From: Wenjunlia tyrosinilytica
Lineage (GTDB): Bacteria; Actinomycetota; Actinomycetes; Streptomycetales; Streptomycetaceae
Assembly: GCF_014646055.1 (NCBI RefSeq)
Contig: NZ_BMMS01000017.1
Location: 947 to 50,451, forward strand
Direction: 5' to 3'
DNA: 49,505 nucleotides
Made by a program: the position numbers and the translations under genes. The stretch's first letter is position 1, and each line of letters begins with the position of its first letter. A model generated the notes under the pieces. That model worked only from the letters and a program-made list of their open reading frames with translations. It was not told where the DNA came from and made no database searches. Of the stretch, positions 33,810-43,294 are shown piece after piece.

Positions 33810-36233
33810 ATGGGCCAATCCTCCAGGGGCGGCACCGCCGAGGACCTGTTCCTCGACGGCGATGCCGCCGCTCTCGTGGACCGCGAAGGCCTGATCGTCG
33901 GGTGGACGCAGGCAGCGGTCGAGCTGTCGGGCCACTCGGCACAGGAAACGCTCGGACGGCCGGCCCGTTCCCTCTTGGCCGACCCCGACGCCTGGGAGCG
34001 GCTGGTGGCTTCCGCCAGTGCCCCCTCGTGGCAGGGAAACATCGCTCTGCGGCACCGCACCGGCCAGGTGATCGATACAGCCGTCCGGGTGCTGCCTCTG
34101 GAGTCGGCAGGAGTGAGCTGCCTCGTACTCGCGGAACCGGACGCGGTGTCCAAGACGCGGGAACGGGACCGGGCCCTGGTGGACGGGTTGTTCAGCCAGG
34201 ACCGCATCGGTCTCGTCCTCCTCGACACCGACCTGACCGTGATCCGCGACAATTTCCGCGCTCGGGGCGTCGTGGCCCCGGCCGAGGGCGCCCGCCTCGA
34301 CGACATCCTGGTGCCCTCGGACGCCCACTTGCTCGACGGACGGCTGCGCCAAGTCCTGGAGACGGGCGAGCCGATGGTCAATGTGGAGCAGGGAGCGCGG
34401 TTGCGCAGCGCTCCCGAGCGCGAGCGGTTCGTCGTGGTGACCGCGTTCCGGCTGCGGGAACCGGGAGGTCGGCCTCTGGGCGTGGCCGTCGGATTCACCG
34501 ACGTCACGACCGAGAACCGCGCGCGGCGCCGTTTGGCTCTTCTCCATTCCGCGGCGGGCATCGGCACCTCGCTCGATCTCATCCGCACGGCCGAGGAACT
34601 CGCCGATGTCCTCGTTCCGAACCTCGCGCACATGGCCTCCGTCGACCTGGTCGAGGTGGTGCTCAGCGGGGACGAGCCCCGAGTGATCCCGCCGGGAGAG
34701 GCCCCGGAAGCCGTCCTGTACCGGGCCGCCGGGGCCCGCAAGGGCGGTAGATGGCCCCGGGAGACCTATCCGCCGGGCTCCTCGGTGAAGGTGGATCCGG
34801 ACACACCCCAGGGGCGCATCCTCTATCAGGGAGGGGCGATCCTGACCCCCAGGCTCTCGGAGTTCAAGGCCCAGGTGGGATCCGCCGGGGAACTGGCTCG
34901 CATGTTCATCCCGGATGAGGCCCACTCCTCGCTCGCGGTGCCTCTGTTCGCCCGGGGCAGACTGCTCGGGCTGGTCGTGATGTGGCGGACGAGCCAGGAA
35001 GCGACCTTCAACGAGGATGACACCTCCTTGGCCGAGGAGATCATCTCGCGCGCCGCCCTCGGCGTGGACAACGCCCGGCGCTACACCCGCGAACACAACA
35101 CCGCGGTGACCCTCCAGCGCAGTCTGCTGCCGCGCCCCGTGGTGGAGACCGTCGCAGCCGAGACCGCGGGCACGTACCTGCCGGCCGTTGGAAGAGCGGG
35201 TGTCGGCGGTGACTGGTTCGACGTCATACCCCTGTCCTCCTCACGGGTGGCGCTCGCGATCGGAGGCGTGGTCGGCCACGGCCTGAAGGCCACGGCCACC
35301 ATGGCCCGCATGCGCACGGCGGTTCGCGCGCTGTCCGATCTCGACCTGACCCCGGAGGACCTCCTGCTTCATCTGGACGACCTGGTGGTGCAATTGGCCG
35401 GTGAAGGCCCGCCGGCGGACGGGACCGCAGGAGAAAACGCACTCGGGTCGAGTTGCCTGTACGCCGTCTACGACCCTGTCGCACGTCGGTGTGTCCTGGC
35501 CAACGCCAAATGCCCCACACCTGTCGTGGTCGGGCCGCGCGGCGGGACGGCCACCTTCCTCGACGTGCCCACCAGCCCCGCCCTCGGGACGGAGACGCTG
35601 CCGTTCGAGCCCGTCGAGATCGAGATGGAACCGGGAAGTGTGCTCGCCTGCTACACCGACGGACTGGTGGAACGGCGAGACGGCAGGCAGCTCGAGATGG
35701 AGCGCGTCAGGCAAGAACTGGAAAGGCGCTGTGACCCAGACCGTCCCTTGGCGGAGATCGGCCGTGAAGTCCTCACCGCGCTGGCACCCGATCCACCCGC
35801 CGAGGACGTGGTCCTGCTTCTGGCCCGTCTGGGTGCCGTGGACGACACGGACACCGCCGCCTGGGAACTGCCCGCCGATCCGGCCGTCGTCTCCCAGGCA
35901 CGCGAACTGGCCTCCGTCCAGCTCACCGCCTGGGGCCTGGAGGAACTGTCGTTCACCACCGAACTCGTCGTCAGTGAACTGGTGACGAACGCGATCCGCT
36001 ACGCGGACGGTCCGGTCACCCTGCGGGTCACGCGCGAACGCGTGCTCATCTGCGAGGTCTCCGACCACAGCAGCACCCAACCTCGACCGCGTCGTGCCCG
36101 TAGCACCGACGAGGGCGGACGCGGTCTGTTCATGGTGGCCCAGCTGACCCAGCGGTGGGGCAGCCGCTACACGGCCTCGGGAAAGACGATCTGGACCGAG
36201 CAGCCGCTCGACACCACACTCACCACCGCCTAG
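33810..36233 (+). CDS. PAS-PAS-GAF-PP2C-HATPase signalling protein with a lost metal-binding Asp
   Basis: An 807-residue cytoplasmic sensor. Two PAS-like domains (about residues 10-105 and 120-230) precede a GAF domain (about 245-420), a SpoIIE-type PP2C domain (about 435-665) and a GHKL ATPase (about 680-805: TELVVSELVTNAIRYADG, EVSDHSS, GGRGLFMV). Multi-domain phosphatase/kinase proteins of this order are common in Streptomyces and act on anti-anti-sigma factors. Here the motif usually read GDVxGHG is IGGVVGHG: Gly486 replaces the metal-binding Asp, which needs only one base change. GGDWFD and CYTDGLVERRD are intact. Phosphatase activity may be weak or lost while the ATPase part remains. 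ATG 33810 follows GAGG. Confidence 0.9.
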   Translation: MGQSSRGGTAEDLFLDGDAAALVDREGLIVGWTQAAVELSGHSAQETLGRPARSLLADPDAWERLVASASAPSWQGNIALRHRTGQVIDTAVRVLPLESAGVSCLVLAEPDAVSKTRERDRALVDGLFSQDRIGLVLLDTDLTVIRDNFRARGVVAPAEGARLDDILVPSDAHLLDGRLRQVLETGEPMVNVEQGARLRSAPERERFVVVTAFRLREPGGRPLGVAVGFTDVTTENRARRRLALLHSAAGIGTSLDLIRTAEELADVLVPNLAHMASVDLVEVVLSGDEPRVIPPGEAPEAVLYRAAGARKGGRWPRETYPPGSSVKVDPDTPQGRILYQGGAILTPRLSEFKAQVGSAGELARMFIPDEAHSSLAVPLFARGRLLGLVVMWRTSQEATFNEDDTSLAEEIISRAALGVDNARRYTREHNTAVTLQRSLLPRPVVETVAAETAGTYLPAVGRAGVGGDWFDVIPLSSSRVALAIGGVVGHGLKATATMARMRTAVRALSDLDLTPEDLLLHLDDLVVQLAGEGPPADGTAGENALGSSCLYAVYDPVARRCVLANAKCPTPVVVGPRGGTATFLDVPTSPALGTETLPFEPVEIEMEPGSVLACYTDGLVERRDGRQLEMERVRQELERRCDPDRPLAEIGREVLTALAPDPPAEDVVLLLARLGAVDDTDTAAWELPADPAVVSQARELASVQLTAWGLEELSFTTELVVSELVTNAIRYADGPVTLRVTRERVLICEVSDHSSTQPRPRRARSTDEGGRGLFMVAQLTQRWGSRYTASGKTIWTEQPLDTTLTTA

Positions 36234-36326
36234 CGCTCCAGTCGGGGGTCCGCTGTCGTCGCCGGTCGAGGCCGTGACTCATGAAAGTGCGCGAGGGCTC
36301 CACGTCGCCGCAGCGCAAGCGGCGCT

Positions 36327-39203
36327 TCACGCGTCCCGCAGGGGTGCGGACGGCTCGCCGCGGGCATCGGCGTGCGCCGGGTCGCAGGCGTCGAGTTGTG
36401 CCTGGACGCGTGCGGCCGCCGCAGTGCGGTGCTGCGTTCGGTAGAGGTCGAGGGCCTGCCGCCAGCAGTGGCGCGCCGCACTCGTCCGGTTCAGGGCTTG
36501 GTAGGTGTCCCCGAGGTGTGCCAGGACGTTGGCTTCGAACGCGGTGGCGGCGATGCCGATGTCCCGGGAGAGTTCCCGGGACATCGAGAGAGCCTGGTGG
36601 TAGTGGTCCAGTGCCTGGCCGTGCCGGCCGCTGAGGTGCGCGATGTAGCCCAGGCTGTCCAGGGTGCTCACCTCACCGCGGCGGTCGCCTTCACTCCGGC
36701 ATACGGCGAGGGCCCGCGCGCAGTGGGAGTGGGCCTGCTGGTAACGCCCAAGACGGGCGTGGCTCCACCCCATCGCGTTGAGGATCCTGGCCTCCCACAC
36801 GGCGTCACCGAGGGCGTGGTGAAGGCTCAGGGAGCGCTCGACGCAGGACAGCGCCCGCCGGGGGACACCCTGTTGGTCCCAGATCCAGCCGAGTGCGAAG
36901 TGGGCACTGCCCTGGCCGGCTGCGTCACCGGTCTGTTCGAACAGGGTGAGGGCCTGGCCCAAGTGGTCGAGGGCCTCGGTGTTCCGGCCCGCCTGGCCGC
37001 AGGACAGCCCCAGCCTGAGACGGGCGAGGGCCTGCACGGAAGGATCGTCCAGCTGTTCGGCGGCGGCGAGAGCGGCCCGCCACATGCCGAGGTTCTCCGG
37101 GAGGCGGTTCCGGTCCCACAGGAGGGCGAACACCGATTCGGCCAGCTGCCAGGTCAGAGTGTGCCAGCCGAGTTCCTGGGTAAGCTGCTGTGCGGCCAGC
37201 AGGCACATGTGTTCTGCATCGAACCACGCTCCCGCCGCCGCCGCGTCCGCAAGTGGGTGCGGTCTGCTGCCGGCAATCGGCGGTTCCAGCTCGAGCCTGA
37301 TCGGCCAGAAGGTGTCGGCCAGACGGCTGCCGCGGTCGGCGGTGTGGAGATAGAAGTCGACCAGGCGCCGCAGCGCGAGCGGGCGGACGGCCTCATGTTG
37401 GTCCTGCCGGGCGCGTTCGACGGCGAAGAGGCGGACCAGGTCGTGGAGTTGGTAGCGGCCAGGGCTCTGCTGCCTTACCAGGTGGGAGACCTCCAGGGCG
37501 TGCAGCAAGGTGCGAATGTCGGCTGGTGCACGGTTGGCCAGGGCGGCCGCGGCGGGCGGGCTGATGTCCGGGCCGGGGGCCATGCCGAGCAGGGTGAAGA
37601 CATGCGCCGCGTCGGGCTCGAGAGCCTGGTAGGAGGCGGAGAACACCGCGCGCAGGTCGGCGGCGATGTCGTCGGCGTCGAGTGCGTCGAGTCGGTTTGC
37701 GGACTCGGCCAGCTCGGCTGCGAGGTGGGACAGGGGGAAGTCGGGGTGGGCGGCCGCACGCGCGGCGACGGTACTCAGCGCCAGCGGGTGACCGCCGCAG
37801 TGCCGCAGGAGCGCGTTGACGGCCTCGGGTTCCGCGGCGATGCGGGCCTCGCCGAGGTGGCGGGTGAGGACCTCGGGGGACTCGTCCTTGGAGAGCGTGC
37901 ACAGGGTCAGCAGCCGCGCTCCCTGGGCGGTGACCAGGCTGCCCAGTCGGCGGCGGCTGGTGACCAGGACGGCACAGCTCGGGCTGCCGGGCAGCAGCGG
38001 GGTGACCTGGGCGGTGTCAAGGGCGTTGTCCAGCACGATGAGCATCCGCTTGCCCGCCACCAGACTGCGGTACAACGCGGCTTGGGCGTCGGGATCCACC
38101 GGGACGGCGGATGGCTCCACACCCAGGGCACCCAGGAAGCCCCGAATGGCCACCGGGGGCGGCACCGCCTCGCCCGAGGGGTCGAAGCCGCGCAGGTTGA
38201 CGTAGAGCTGGCCGTCGGGAAAGCGCTCCAGGTGGTTGTAGGCCCAGCGCAGGGCCAGGTAGGTCTTCCCGATGCCGCCCTTTCCGGTGATCGCCGAGAT
38301 CACCACCGATTCGCCCCGATCGGCGTGCTGATCGAGGTCGGCGGACAGCGCGGCGAGCTCCACGGCGCGGCCGGTGAACAGCGCCGGCGGTGCGGGCAAC
38401 TGACGCGGTACCGGGGCGGGCACGGCAGCCGGTGCGGGCCGGATGGTCACCGCGGGCCCGGTGTGCGGGGTGACAGCGGGGTCGCAGGTCAGGACCTGAT
38501 GGTGCAGCTGTTTGAGCGACGGGCCGGGATCGATGCCCAACTCGTCGGCCAGACGCTGCCGGGTGCTCTCGTAGCACTTCAGGGCCTCGGCGGTACGTCC
38601 GCACCGATGCAGCGCGAGGACGAGCTGCCCGGCAAGGCGCTCATCAAGCGGGTGCTCACGCGCGCGTGTGCGTAAGCGGGGCAGCAGATCGGTGTGGCGT
38701 TCGAGACGAAGCCCGATTTCGGTGGCGTCCAGCTCGGCGGCGAGGCGCTCCTGGTGAAGTACCTCGCGCAAGGAGTTGGCCCATGGAGTGTCCAACCCGC
38801 GCAGCGCGTCCCCGCGCCACAGGCCCAGGGCCTCCTCCAGAAGGGCCGCGGCATGCTCCTCGTCCGCGGCCCGGCCGGCTTCGGCGACCATGCCGCGGAA
38901 GCGGTGCAGGTCCACCGTCCGCGCATCGGCCGTGAGCACATAACCCGCGGGCCGCCGTGCTATCCGCACACTCTCCAAACCGGCCAGCGCCTGCCGCAGG
39001 TGGGACAGGTAGCTGTACAGCGTGCCGCGCTGCGCCGACCGCTCCCCCCACACCCGCTCGGCGAGCTGATCGGCTGTCACCTCGCGGTTGAGGTCGACCA
39101 GCAGGGCTGCCAGCACCAGCCGCTGGCGGGCATGGCCGAGTTCGACCAGGCGGCCGCCGATGCGCGCTTCTATACCGCCGAGAACCCCGAACGTTACCGC
39201 CAC
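36327..39203 (-). CDS. AfsR-like SARP regulator (winged helix-BTAD-NB-ARC-TPR)
   Basis: A 958-residue pathway-type activator. An OmpR-like DNA-binding domain (about residues 1-90: FGVLGGIEARIGGRLVELG, SYLSHLRQAL) and a bacterial activation domain (about 95-240: YVLTADARTVDLHRF, DELGIDPGPSL) are followed by an NB-ARC ATPase (GKGGIGKT near 306, MLIVLDNALDTAQV) and TPR repeats (about 690-940). GTG 39203 is preferred: GGAGG lies about ten bases upstream and SARPs begin at this motif. The frame continues upstream to 39350 through operator-like repeats. It could activate the NRPS or another antibiotic cluster; no target site was identified. An inverted, deleted copy lies at 18768-18892. Confidence 0.93.
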   Translation of the reverse strand: MAVTFGVLGGIEARIGGRLVELGHARQRLVLAALLVDLNREVTADQLAERVWGERSAQRGTLYSYLSHLRQALAGLESVRIARRPAGYVLTADARTVDLHRFRGMVAEAGRAADEEHAAALLEEALGLWRGDALRGLDTPWANSLREVLHQERLAAELDATEIGLRLERHTDLLPRLRTRAREHPLDERLAGQLVLALHRCGRTAEALKCYESTRQRLADELGIDPGPSLKQLHHQVLTCDPAVTPHTGPAVTIRPAPAAVPAPVPRQLPAPPALFTGRAVELAALSADLDQHADRGESVVISAITGKGGIGKTYLALRWAYNHLERFPDGQLYVNLRGFDPSGEAVPPPVAIRGFLGALGVEPSAVPVDPDAQAALYRSLVAGKRMLIVLDNALDTAQVTPLLPGSPSCAVLVTSRRRLGSLVTAQGARLLTLCTLSKDESPEVLTRHLGEARIAAEPEAVNALLRHCGGHPLALSTVAARAAAHPDFPLSHLAAELAESANRLDALDADDIAADLRAVFSASYQALEPDAAHVFTLLGMAPGPDISPPAAAALANRAPADIRTLLHALEVSHLVRQQSPGRYQLHDLVRLFAVERARQDQHEAVRPLALRRLVDFYLHTADRGSRLADTFWPIRLELEPPIAGSRPHPLADAAAAGAWFDAEHMCLLAAQQLTQELGWHTLTWQLAESVFALLWDRNRLPENLGMWRAALAAAEQLDDPSVQALARLRLGLSCGQAGRNTEALDHLGQALTLFEQTGDAAGQGSAHFALGWIWDQQGVPRRALSCVERSLSLHHALGDAVWEARILNAMGWSHARLGRYQQAHSHCARALAVCRSEGDRRGEVSTLDSLGYIAHLSGRHGQALDHYHQALSMSRELSRDIGIAATAFEANVLAHLGDTYQALNRTSAARHCWRQALDLYRTQHRTAAAARVQAQLDACDPAHADARGEPSAPLRDA

Positions 39204-39278
39204 CGCGGTCACCCCTCCGTCGATCGGATCTGCGTCTCCCGGACAGTCGGCCCTGCCGACGGGTAGCACGCGTCGGCG

Positions 39279-39304
39279 GCGCACCAACGGACGTGTTGGT
39301 GCGC
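39279..39304. promoter_or_regulatory. 10-bp perfect inverted repeat upstream of SARP
   Basis: GCGCACCAAC (39279-39288) and GTTGGTGCGC (39295-39304) are perfect arms around a 6-base loop, 76 bp before the SARP start. It could be a repressor site or an mRNA leader hairpin. Confidence 0.6.
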
Positions 39305-39359
39305 GCCAACGGGAGTGTGCCAGGATCAAGCGGAGCGCGACAGTCATCACACACCTTCA

Positions 39360-39371
39360 ACACGGCCGTGT
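39360..39371. promoter_or_regulatory. 12-bp perfect palindrome ACACGGCCGTGT
   Basis: It lies about 157 bp upstream of the SARP start, just beyond the leader piece that is copied in the relic at 18768. A regulator-binding role is inferred from symmetry alone. Confidence 0.4.
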
Positions 39372-39413
39372 ACCACCGAACCCGCTCCTGGGTTCCGTCG
39401 CGAGGCACTGAGT

Positions 39414-39439
39414 GCCGGCCGGGGCGGCGGGCCGCCGGC
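39414..39439 (-). terminator. GC-rich hairpin after the GH3 gene
   Basis: GCCGGC at 39414-39419 and 39434-39439 flank an internally pairing GGCGG/CCGCC segment, 39-64 bp after the end of the sugar operon. It probably separates that operon from the SARP gene. Confidence 0.45.
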
Positions 39440-39477
39440 GAGCAGGTCGGCCACCGTCCGCTGTCGGCCTGTCAATG

Positions 39478-40989
39478 TCACAGCTCCGACCGGTACGGAC
39501 GGCCGAGCAGGAGTTCGGCGGCGGCAATCGCACAGGCTCGGGACGAGCCATGGGTGGCCAGGAACGCGGTGGGAGGTGGGGGGCTCACGTGGGGCAGTCC
39601 CATCTCGACCACGACCGTGTCCGGGCGGATCCGGAGCAGCCGCTCGAGCGCCGCGGCGACCGATGGGTGCCGGTGGACGTCGCGGACCACCGCGACCACC
39701 CGGCGGCCGCGCTCGCTCGCCTTGGGGTCCGCAGGGGCGGACGCCGGGGTGGAATCCGGCTCGACGGTAACCCGGACCACCCGTGTGCCGGGCAGCTGGG
39801 TCCGCAGGAGCTCCCCGAGGCCCCAGGCGGTCTCGCCGATGGCTGGGGACTGCACCGTGTCGAATTCGACCACCAGCGGCGGTGCGCCCAGTGGGGTCAC
39901 TGCGCGGGCGGTCACCGCGCGGCGAGCCGCGGTCAGGGCCGCGGCCGGGACCCCGGCGCCGCGGCGGGCGCTTTTGGCGGCGTTCCCGAGGCCCGGCCCG
40001 TCGGAGCGGAACCGGGCCGCGAGAGCGGCCATCCGGGTCGCGGCCTCGGCGAGGCGCTCCTGCGGCAGCGCACCGGTTGTCACCGCCTTGACCAGCTCCG
40101 TCCGGAGCAGTTCGGTGCGTGCCTGCCCGTGGTGAGTGCCTACGCACAGGGCGTCCGCGCCGGCCGCTATCGCCCGCACTCCCCCGCCCGCGATCCCGTA
40201 GCGCTCGTACACCGCCTGCATCTCCAGCGAGTCGGTGATGACGACCCCGTCGAAGCCGAGGCGGTCGCGCAGCACGCCGGTGAGCAGTGTGCGGCTGACC
40301 GTCGCGGGCACCGTGTCGTAGGCGGGGACCAGGATGTGGGCGGTCATCACGGCCGCCACTTCGGCGGCGATCGCCGCCCGGAAGGGCGGAAAGGCGGTGG
40401 CCTCGAACTCCTCCCGGCTCTCGTGCACGACCGGAAGGTCGTGGTGGGAGTCCACCGTGGTCGACCCGTGCCCCGGGAAGTGCTTGGCACAGGCGGCGAC
40501 GCCCGCCGACTGCAGGCCCGTGACGTGCGCCGCGGAGTGGGCGGCGACCCGCTGCGGGTCGGCGCCGAAGGAGCGGGTGCCGATCACGGGGTTTCCGGCG
40601 GCTGTGTTGACGTCGACGACCGGGGCGAGGTCGAGGTTGATGCCTGCCGCGGCGAGTTCCGCGCCGATCCCGGCCGCGGCCTGCCGGGTCAGATCGCAGT
40701 CGTCGACGACTCCGAGGGCGAGGTTGCCCGGCCATGGGCTGCCGTGTTCGAGGTGGAGCCTGGTGACGTCACCGCCTTCCTCGTCGATACCGATGACGAG
40801 GTCGGGGTTTGCCGAGCGCAGCTGCCCGGTGAGGTTGGCCAGGCGTTCGGGTCCGGCCATGTTGGCGTGGTAGAGGACCACGCCGCCGATGCCTTCACCG
40901 ATCCGGTGCAGCAGCCAGTCGGGTGCGGTGATGCCGTCGAAGCCCGGCAGGATGCATGCGTCGGCGAGACGGTAGAGCTCCTGGGTCAT
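39478..40989 (-). CDS. GH3 beta-N-acetylglucosaminidase (NagZ-like)
   Basis: A 503-residue glycosidase. The barrel carries GIDEEGGDVTRL (67-78), KHFPGHG (169-175) followed by DSH (180-182), the NagZ-type catalytic loop, and the nucleophile Asp253 in ITDSLEM. A C-terminal domain of about 150 residues follows, as in the longer actinobacterial forms. There is no signal peptide, so it acts in the cytoplasm on imported amino-sugar oligosaccharides. Its ATG overlaps the kinase stop by four bases (ATGA). It is the last gene of the six-gene operon; the equivalent gene in the S. coelicolor das locus is dasD (recalled). Confidence 0.9.
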   Translation of the reverse strand: MTQELYRLADACILPGFDGITAPDWLLHRIGEGIGGVVLYHANMAGPERLANLTGQLRSANPDLVIGIDEEGGDVTRLHLEHGSPWPGNLALGVVDDCDLTRQAAAGIGAELAAAGINLDLAPVVDVNTAAGNPVIGTRSFGADPQRVAAHSAAHVTGLQSAGVAACAKHFPGHGSTTVDSHHDLPVVHESREEFEATAFPPFRAAIAAEVAAVMTAHILVPAYDTVPATVSRTLLTGVLRDRLGFDGVVITDSLEMQAVYERYGIAGGGVRAIAAGADALCVGTHHGQARTELLRTELVKAVTTGALPQERLAEAATRMAALAARFRSDGPGLGNAAKSARRGAGVPAAALTAARRAVTARAVTPLGAPPLVVEFDTVQSPAIGETAWGLGELLRTQLPGTRVVRVTVEPDSTPASAPADPKASERGRRVVAVVRDVHRHPSVAAALERLLRIRPDTVVVEMGLPHVSPPPPTAFLATHGSSRACAIAAAELLLGRPYRSEL

Positions 40990-42026
40990 GGCCGAGGTCC
41001 TGTTCCTCGCGCGTACTCGGGCCGGATGTCGGCTTCTTGCTCCTCGGGGACTTCGAATCGGGAGCGGAGCCGGTCCTGGGCGCCGACGTCGGCGCCCGCA
41101 CCGGCGAGGGCATGCATGGCTGCGCCGGCGACCGGGGGCAGGGTGACGACGCGCGGCCGCACGCGTGGAGCGCCGAGCGCGAGTCCGTCCTCGATCCGGC
41201 GCGTCAGGTAGGGGTCGCGGGCAGCCAGGACCCCGCCGCCCAGGAAGACCTCCGCGTCGGTGTCGGTGAGGCCGAGCCGCCGCAGCGCGGTCAGGGCCAT
41301 GGCGGTGACCTCGTCCGCCTGGCGGTCGAGGATGGCTCGGGCGACGGGGTCGCCCTCGGCGCAGGACGCGAACAGCAGGAGGGTCAAAGAGCTGAGTCGG
41401 GATCGCTCGAACCTGCCGGTGTGGAGCGCCTCGGTGACCTGGGCGACGGTGCTGGTACCGAAATGGGCGGCGACCTTCGGTCCCAGGGCGGTCCTCGGGC
41501 CGCGTCCGTCCTCGTCCCGGACCGCGTGCCACAGCACCTCGGCACCGAGGTCGGCTCCACCGCCCCAGTCGCCGGAAATGGCGCCGAGGGCAGGGAAGCG
41601 GGCGGTCGCACCGTCGGGTGCGACCGCGACGCAGTTGATGCCCGTGCCGCAGACCACGGCCACGCCCCAGCCCCGGGTGGAGCCGGCGTGCAGCAGGGCG
41701 AAGCAGTCATTGGCAACGTGGCTGTGCTCGGCCCAGCCTCGCGCGGCCACTGCGTCACTCAGCTCGGCCTCCTCGCTGGGCAGGTCGGCCCCGGCCAGGA
41801 AGGCGGACAAGCGGCCCACCGGCCGGCTGTCCAGCCCTGCTTCGGCCATCGTCTCCCGCAGGAGGACTTCGAGTGCGCCAAGGGCCGGGGCGATGCCGTC
41901 GACCTGCGGCCGGAAGGGCCCTCCACGGCGGCGGGCCAGCAGCCGTCCGCTGGTATCGGCACACACCACGTCCGTCTTGCTGTTGCCGCCGTCCACGCCC
42001 AGGATCACGGCTTCGTTCGCCGTCAT
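40986..42026 (-). CDS. BadF/BadG-type sugar kinase
   Basis: A 346-residue ATP-dependent kinase of the actin-like fold: GVDGGNSKTDVVCADTSG, VANDCFALLHAGS, VCGTGINCVAV, GAISGDWGGGADLGAEVL and VFLGGGVLA. It is related to, but clearly distinct from, the kinase at 23145-24146. It overlaps both neighbours by four bases, so all three are co-translated. Since the ABC system imports unphosphorylated sugar and GH4 enzymes usually need a 6-phosphate, this kinase may act on the disaccharide before GH4 (inference), as I recall is proposed for csnH/csnK. Confidence 0.87.
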   Translation of the reverse strand: MTANEAVILGVDGGNSKTDVVCADTSGRLLARRRGGPFRPQVDGIAPALGALEVLLRETMAEAGLDSRPVGRLSAFLAGADLPSEEAELSDAVAARGWAEHSHVANDCFALLHAGSTRGWGVAVVCGTGINCVAVAPDGATARFPALGAISGDWGGGADLGAEVLWHAVRDEDGRGPRTALGPKVAAHFGTSTVAQVTEALHTGRFERSRLSSLTLLLFASCAEGDPVARAILDRQADEVTAMALTALRRLGLTDTDAEVFLGGGVLAARDPYLTRRIEDGLALGAPRVRPRVVTLPPVAGAAMHALAGAGADVGAQDRLRSRFEVPEEQEADIRPEYARGTGPRP

Positions 42027-43294
42027 GCGCGGGCCCAGGGAAGGAAGGCCCGGTTGGCGGCGACCAGCTCGGCGGCCAGTGTCCGCGCTTGGTGTGCCTG
42101 GCCGACCAGGGGGTGTGCGAGCAGGGCGTCCTCGACCCTGTGGACACCGCCGTGGACCGCTGCCTCGAGGGCGAGCTCCTCGTACGCCGCGACGTGCGCC
42201 ACCAGTCCGGCGTACAGCGGAGCCAGCGGAGGCACCTCAAGGGGGTTCGCACCGTCGGGCCCGATCAGGGCCGGCACCTCGACCACGGCCTCGTCCGGCA
42301 GGAAGGGCAGCGTGCCGTTGTTGCGGACGTTGGCGACCTGCGGGATGTCCGGCTTGTCACCGCGTCGGCCGAGCAGTGCGGCGAGGAGGTTGACCGCCGC
42401 CTCGGAGTAGTAGGCGCCGCCGCGCTCCTCCAGCAGGGCGGGCTTCTCGTCCAGTGCCGGGTCGGCGTACATCCTCAGCAGGTCCTGCTCGATGGCCGCG
42501 ACCTGGTGGGCGCGGGACTGCCCGCCCCGCTGCTCGGCGACCACCTCGTCGTGGCCGTAGTAGTACGTCAGGTAGTAAGAGGGAACCACTCCCAGTCTGC
42601 GCAGGGTGTCCACGGGGAGGCGGGAGCGCCTGGCCAGCGCGTCGCCGTGCCGCTCCAGGATCTCCGGCAGCAGGTCGACGCCGTCCAACCGGGCGCCGCG
42701 CATCCACGTGAGGTGGTTGAGACCGGCGTGGTCCAGCACGATCCGGTCGGCGTCCACGCCGTACCAGTCGCCGATGGTGTGCTGCAGGCCGCGGGCGACG
42801 TTGCACAGGCCGACGGCACGGTGCCCGGCGTCCAGGAGTGCGCGCGTGACGATGCCTACGGGGTTGGTGAAGTCCACGATCCAGGCCTCGGGGGCGAGTT
42901 CGGCGACACGGTCGGCGATCCGCAGCACGGTGGGCACCGTGCGCAGGGCCTTGGCCAGGCCGCCGGCACCGGTGGTCTCCTGGCCCACGCAGCCGCACTG
43001 CAGCGGGATGGTCTCATCGGTGTGGCGGGCGGCCTGGCCGCCGATGCGCAGCTGCAGCAGGACCGCCGCCGCGCCGTCGATGCCGGAATCGAGGTCCCCG
43101 GTCGTGGTGATCGTGGCGGAGAGTCCCTGCCTGGCGAAGATCCGCGAGGCGAAGTCGCCGATCAGGCGCAGACGTTCGGCGTCCGGGTCGATGAGGACCA
43201 ACTCGTCGAGGGGCAGGATCTCGTGCAGTCGCGCGAACCCGTCGACGAGTTCGGGGGTGTAGGTGGATCCTCCACCGACTACGGCGAGCTTCAA
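42023..43294 (-). CDS. GH4 family 6-phospho-glycosidase-like enzyme
   Basis: A 423-residue NAD- and metal-dependent glycosidase. The dinucleotide site VVGGGSTYTPELV starts at residue 5. Metal ligands are the Cys of LCNVARGLQH and the His of HAGLNHLTW. The Tyr-rich stretch SYYLTYYYGHDE supplies the catalytic base region. The closest family description is 6-phospho-beta-glucosidase. TTG 43294 is chosen: AGGAGT lies nearby and TTGA overlaps the permease stop by four bases. A GH4 enzyme inside an ABC (not PTS) operon is odd unless the adjacent kinase phosphorylates the imported disaccharide. Confidence 0.9.
   Translation of the reverse strand: MKLAVVGGGSTYTPELVDGFARLHEILPLDELVLIDPDAERLRLIGDFASRIFARQGLSATITTTGDLDSGIDGAAAVLLQLRIGGQAARHTDETIPLQCGCVGQETTGAGGLAKALRTVPTVLRIADRVAELAPEAWIVDFTNPVGIVTRALLDAGHRAVGLCNVARGLQHTIGDWYGVDADRIVLDHAGLNHLTWMRGARLDGVDLLPEILERHGDALARRSRLPVDTLRRLGVVPSYYLTYYYGHDEVVAEQRGGQSRAHQVAAIEQDLLRMYADPALDEKPALLEERGGAYYSEAAVNLLAALLGRRGDKPDIPQVANVRNNGTLPFLPDEAVVEVPALIGPDGANPLEVPPLAPLYAGLVAHVAAYEELALEAAVHGGVHRVEDALLAHPLVGQAHQARTLAAELVAANRAFLPWARA

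Noticed and set aside
36309-36325. Small GCCGC/GCGGC hairpin between the convergent PP2C and SARP genes
   Set aside because: Only five base pairs; too weak to call a terminator.
39204-39350. 49-residue N-terminal extension of the SARP
   Set aside because: SARPs start at the DNA-binding domain and the extension runs through palindromes. The relic at 18776 keeps the same frame, so it is not fully excluded.
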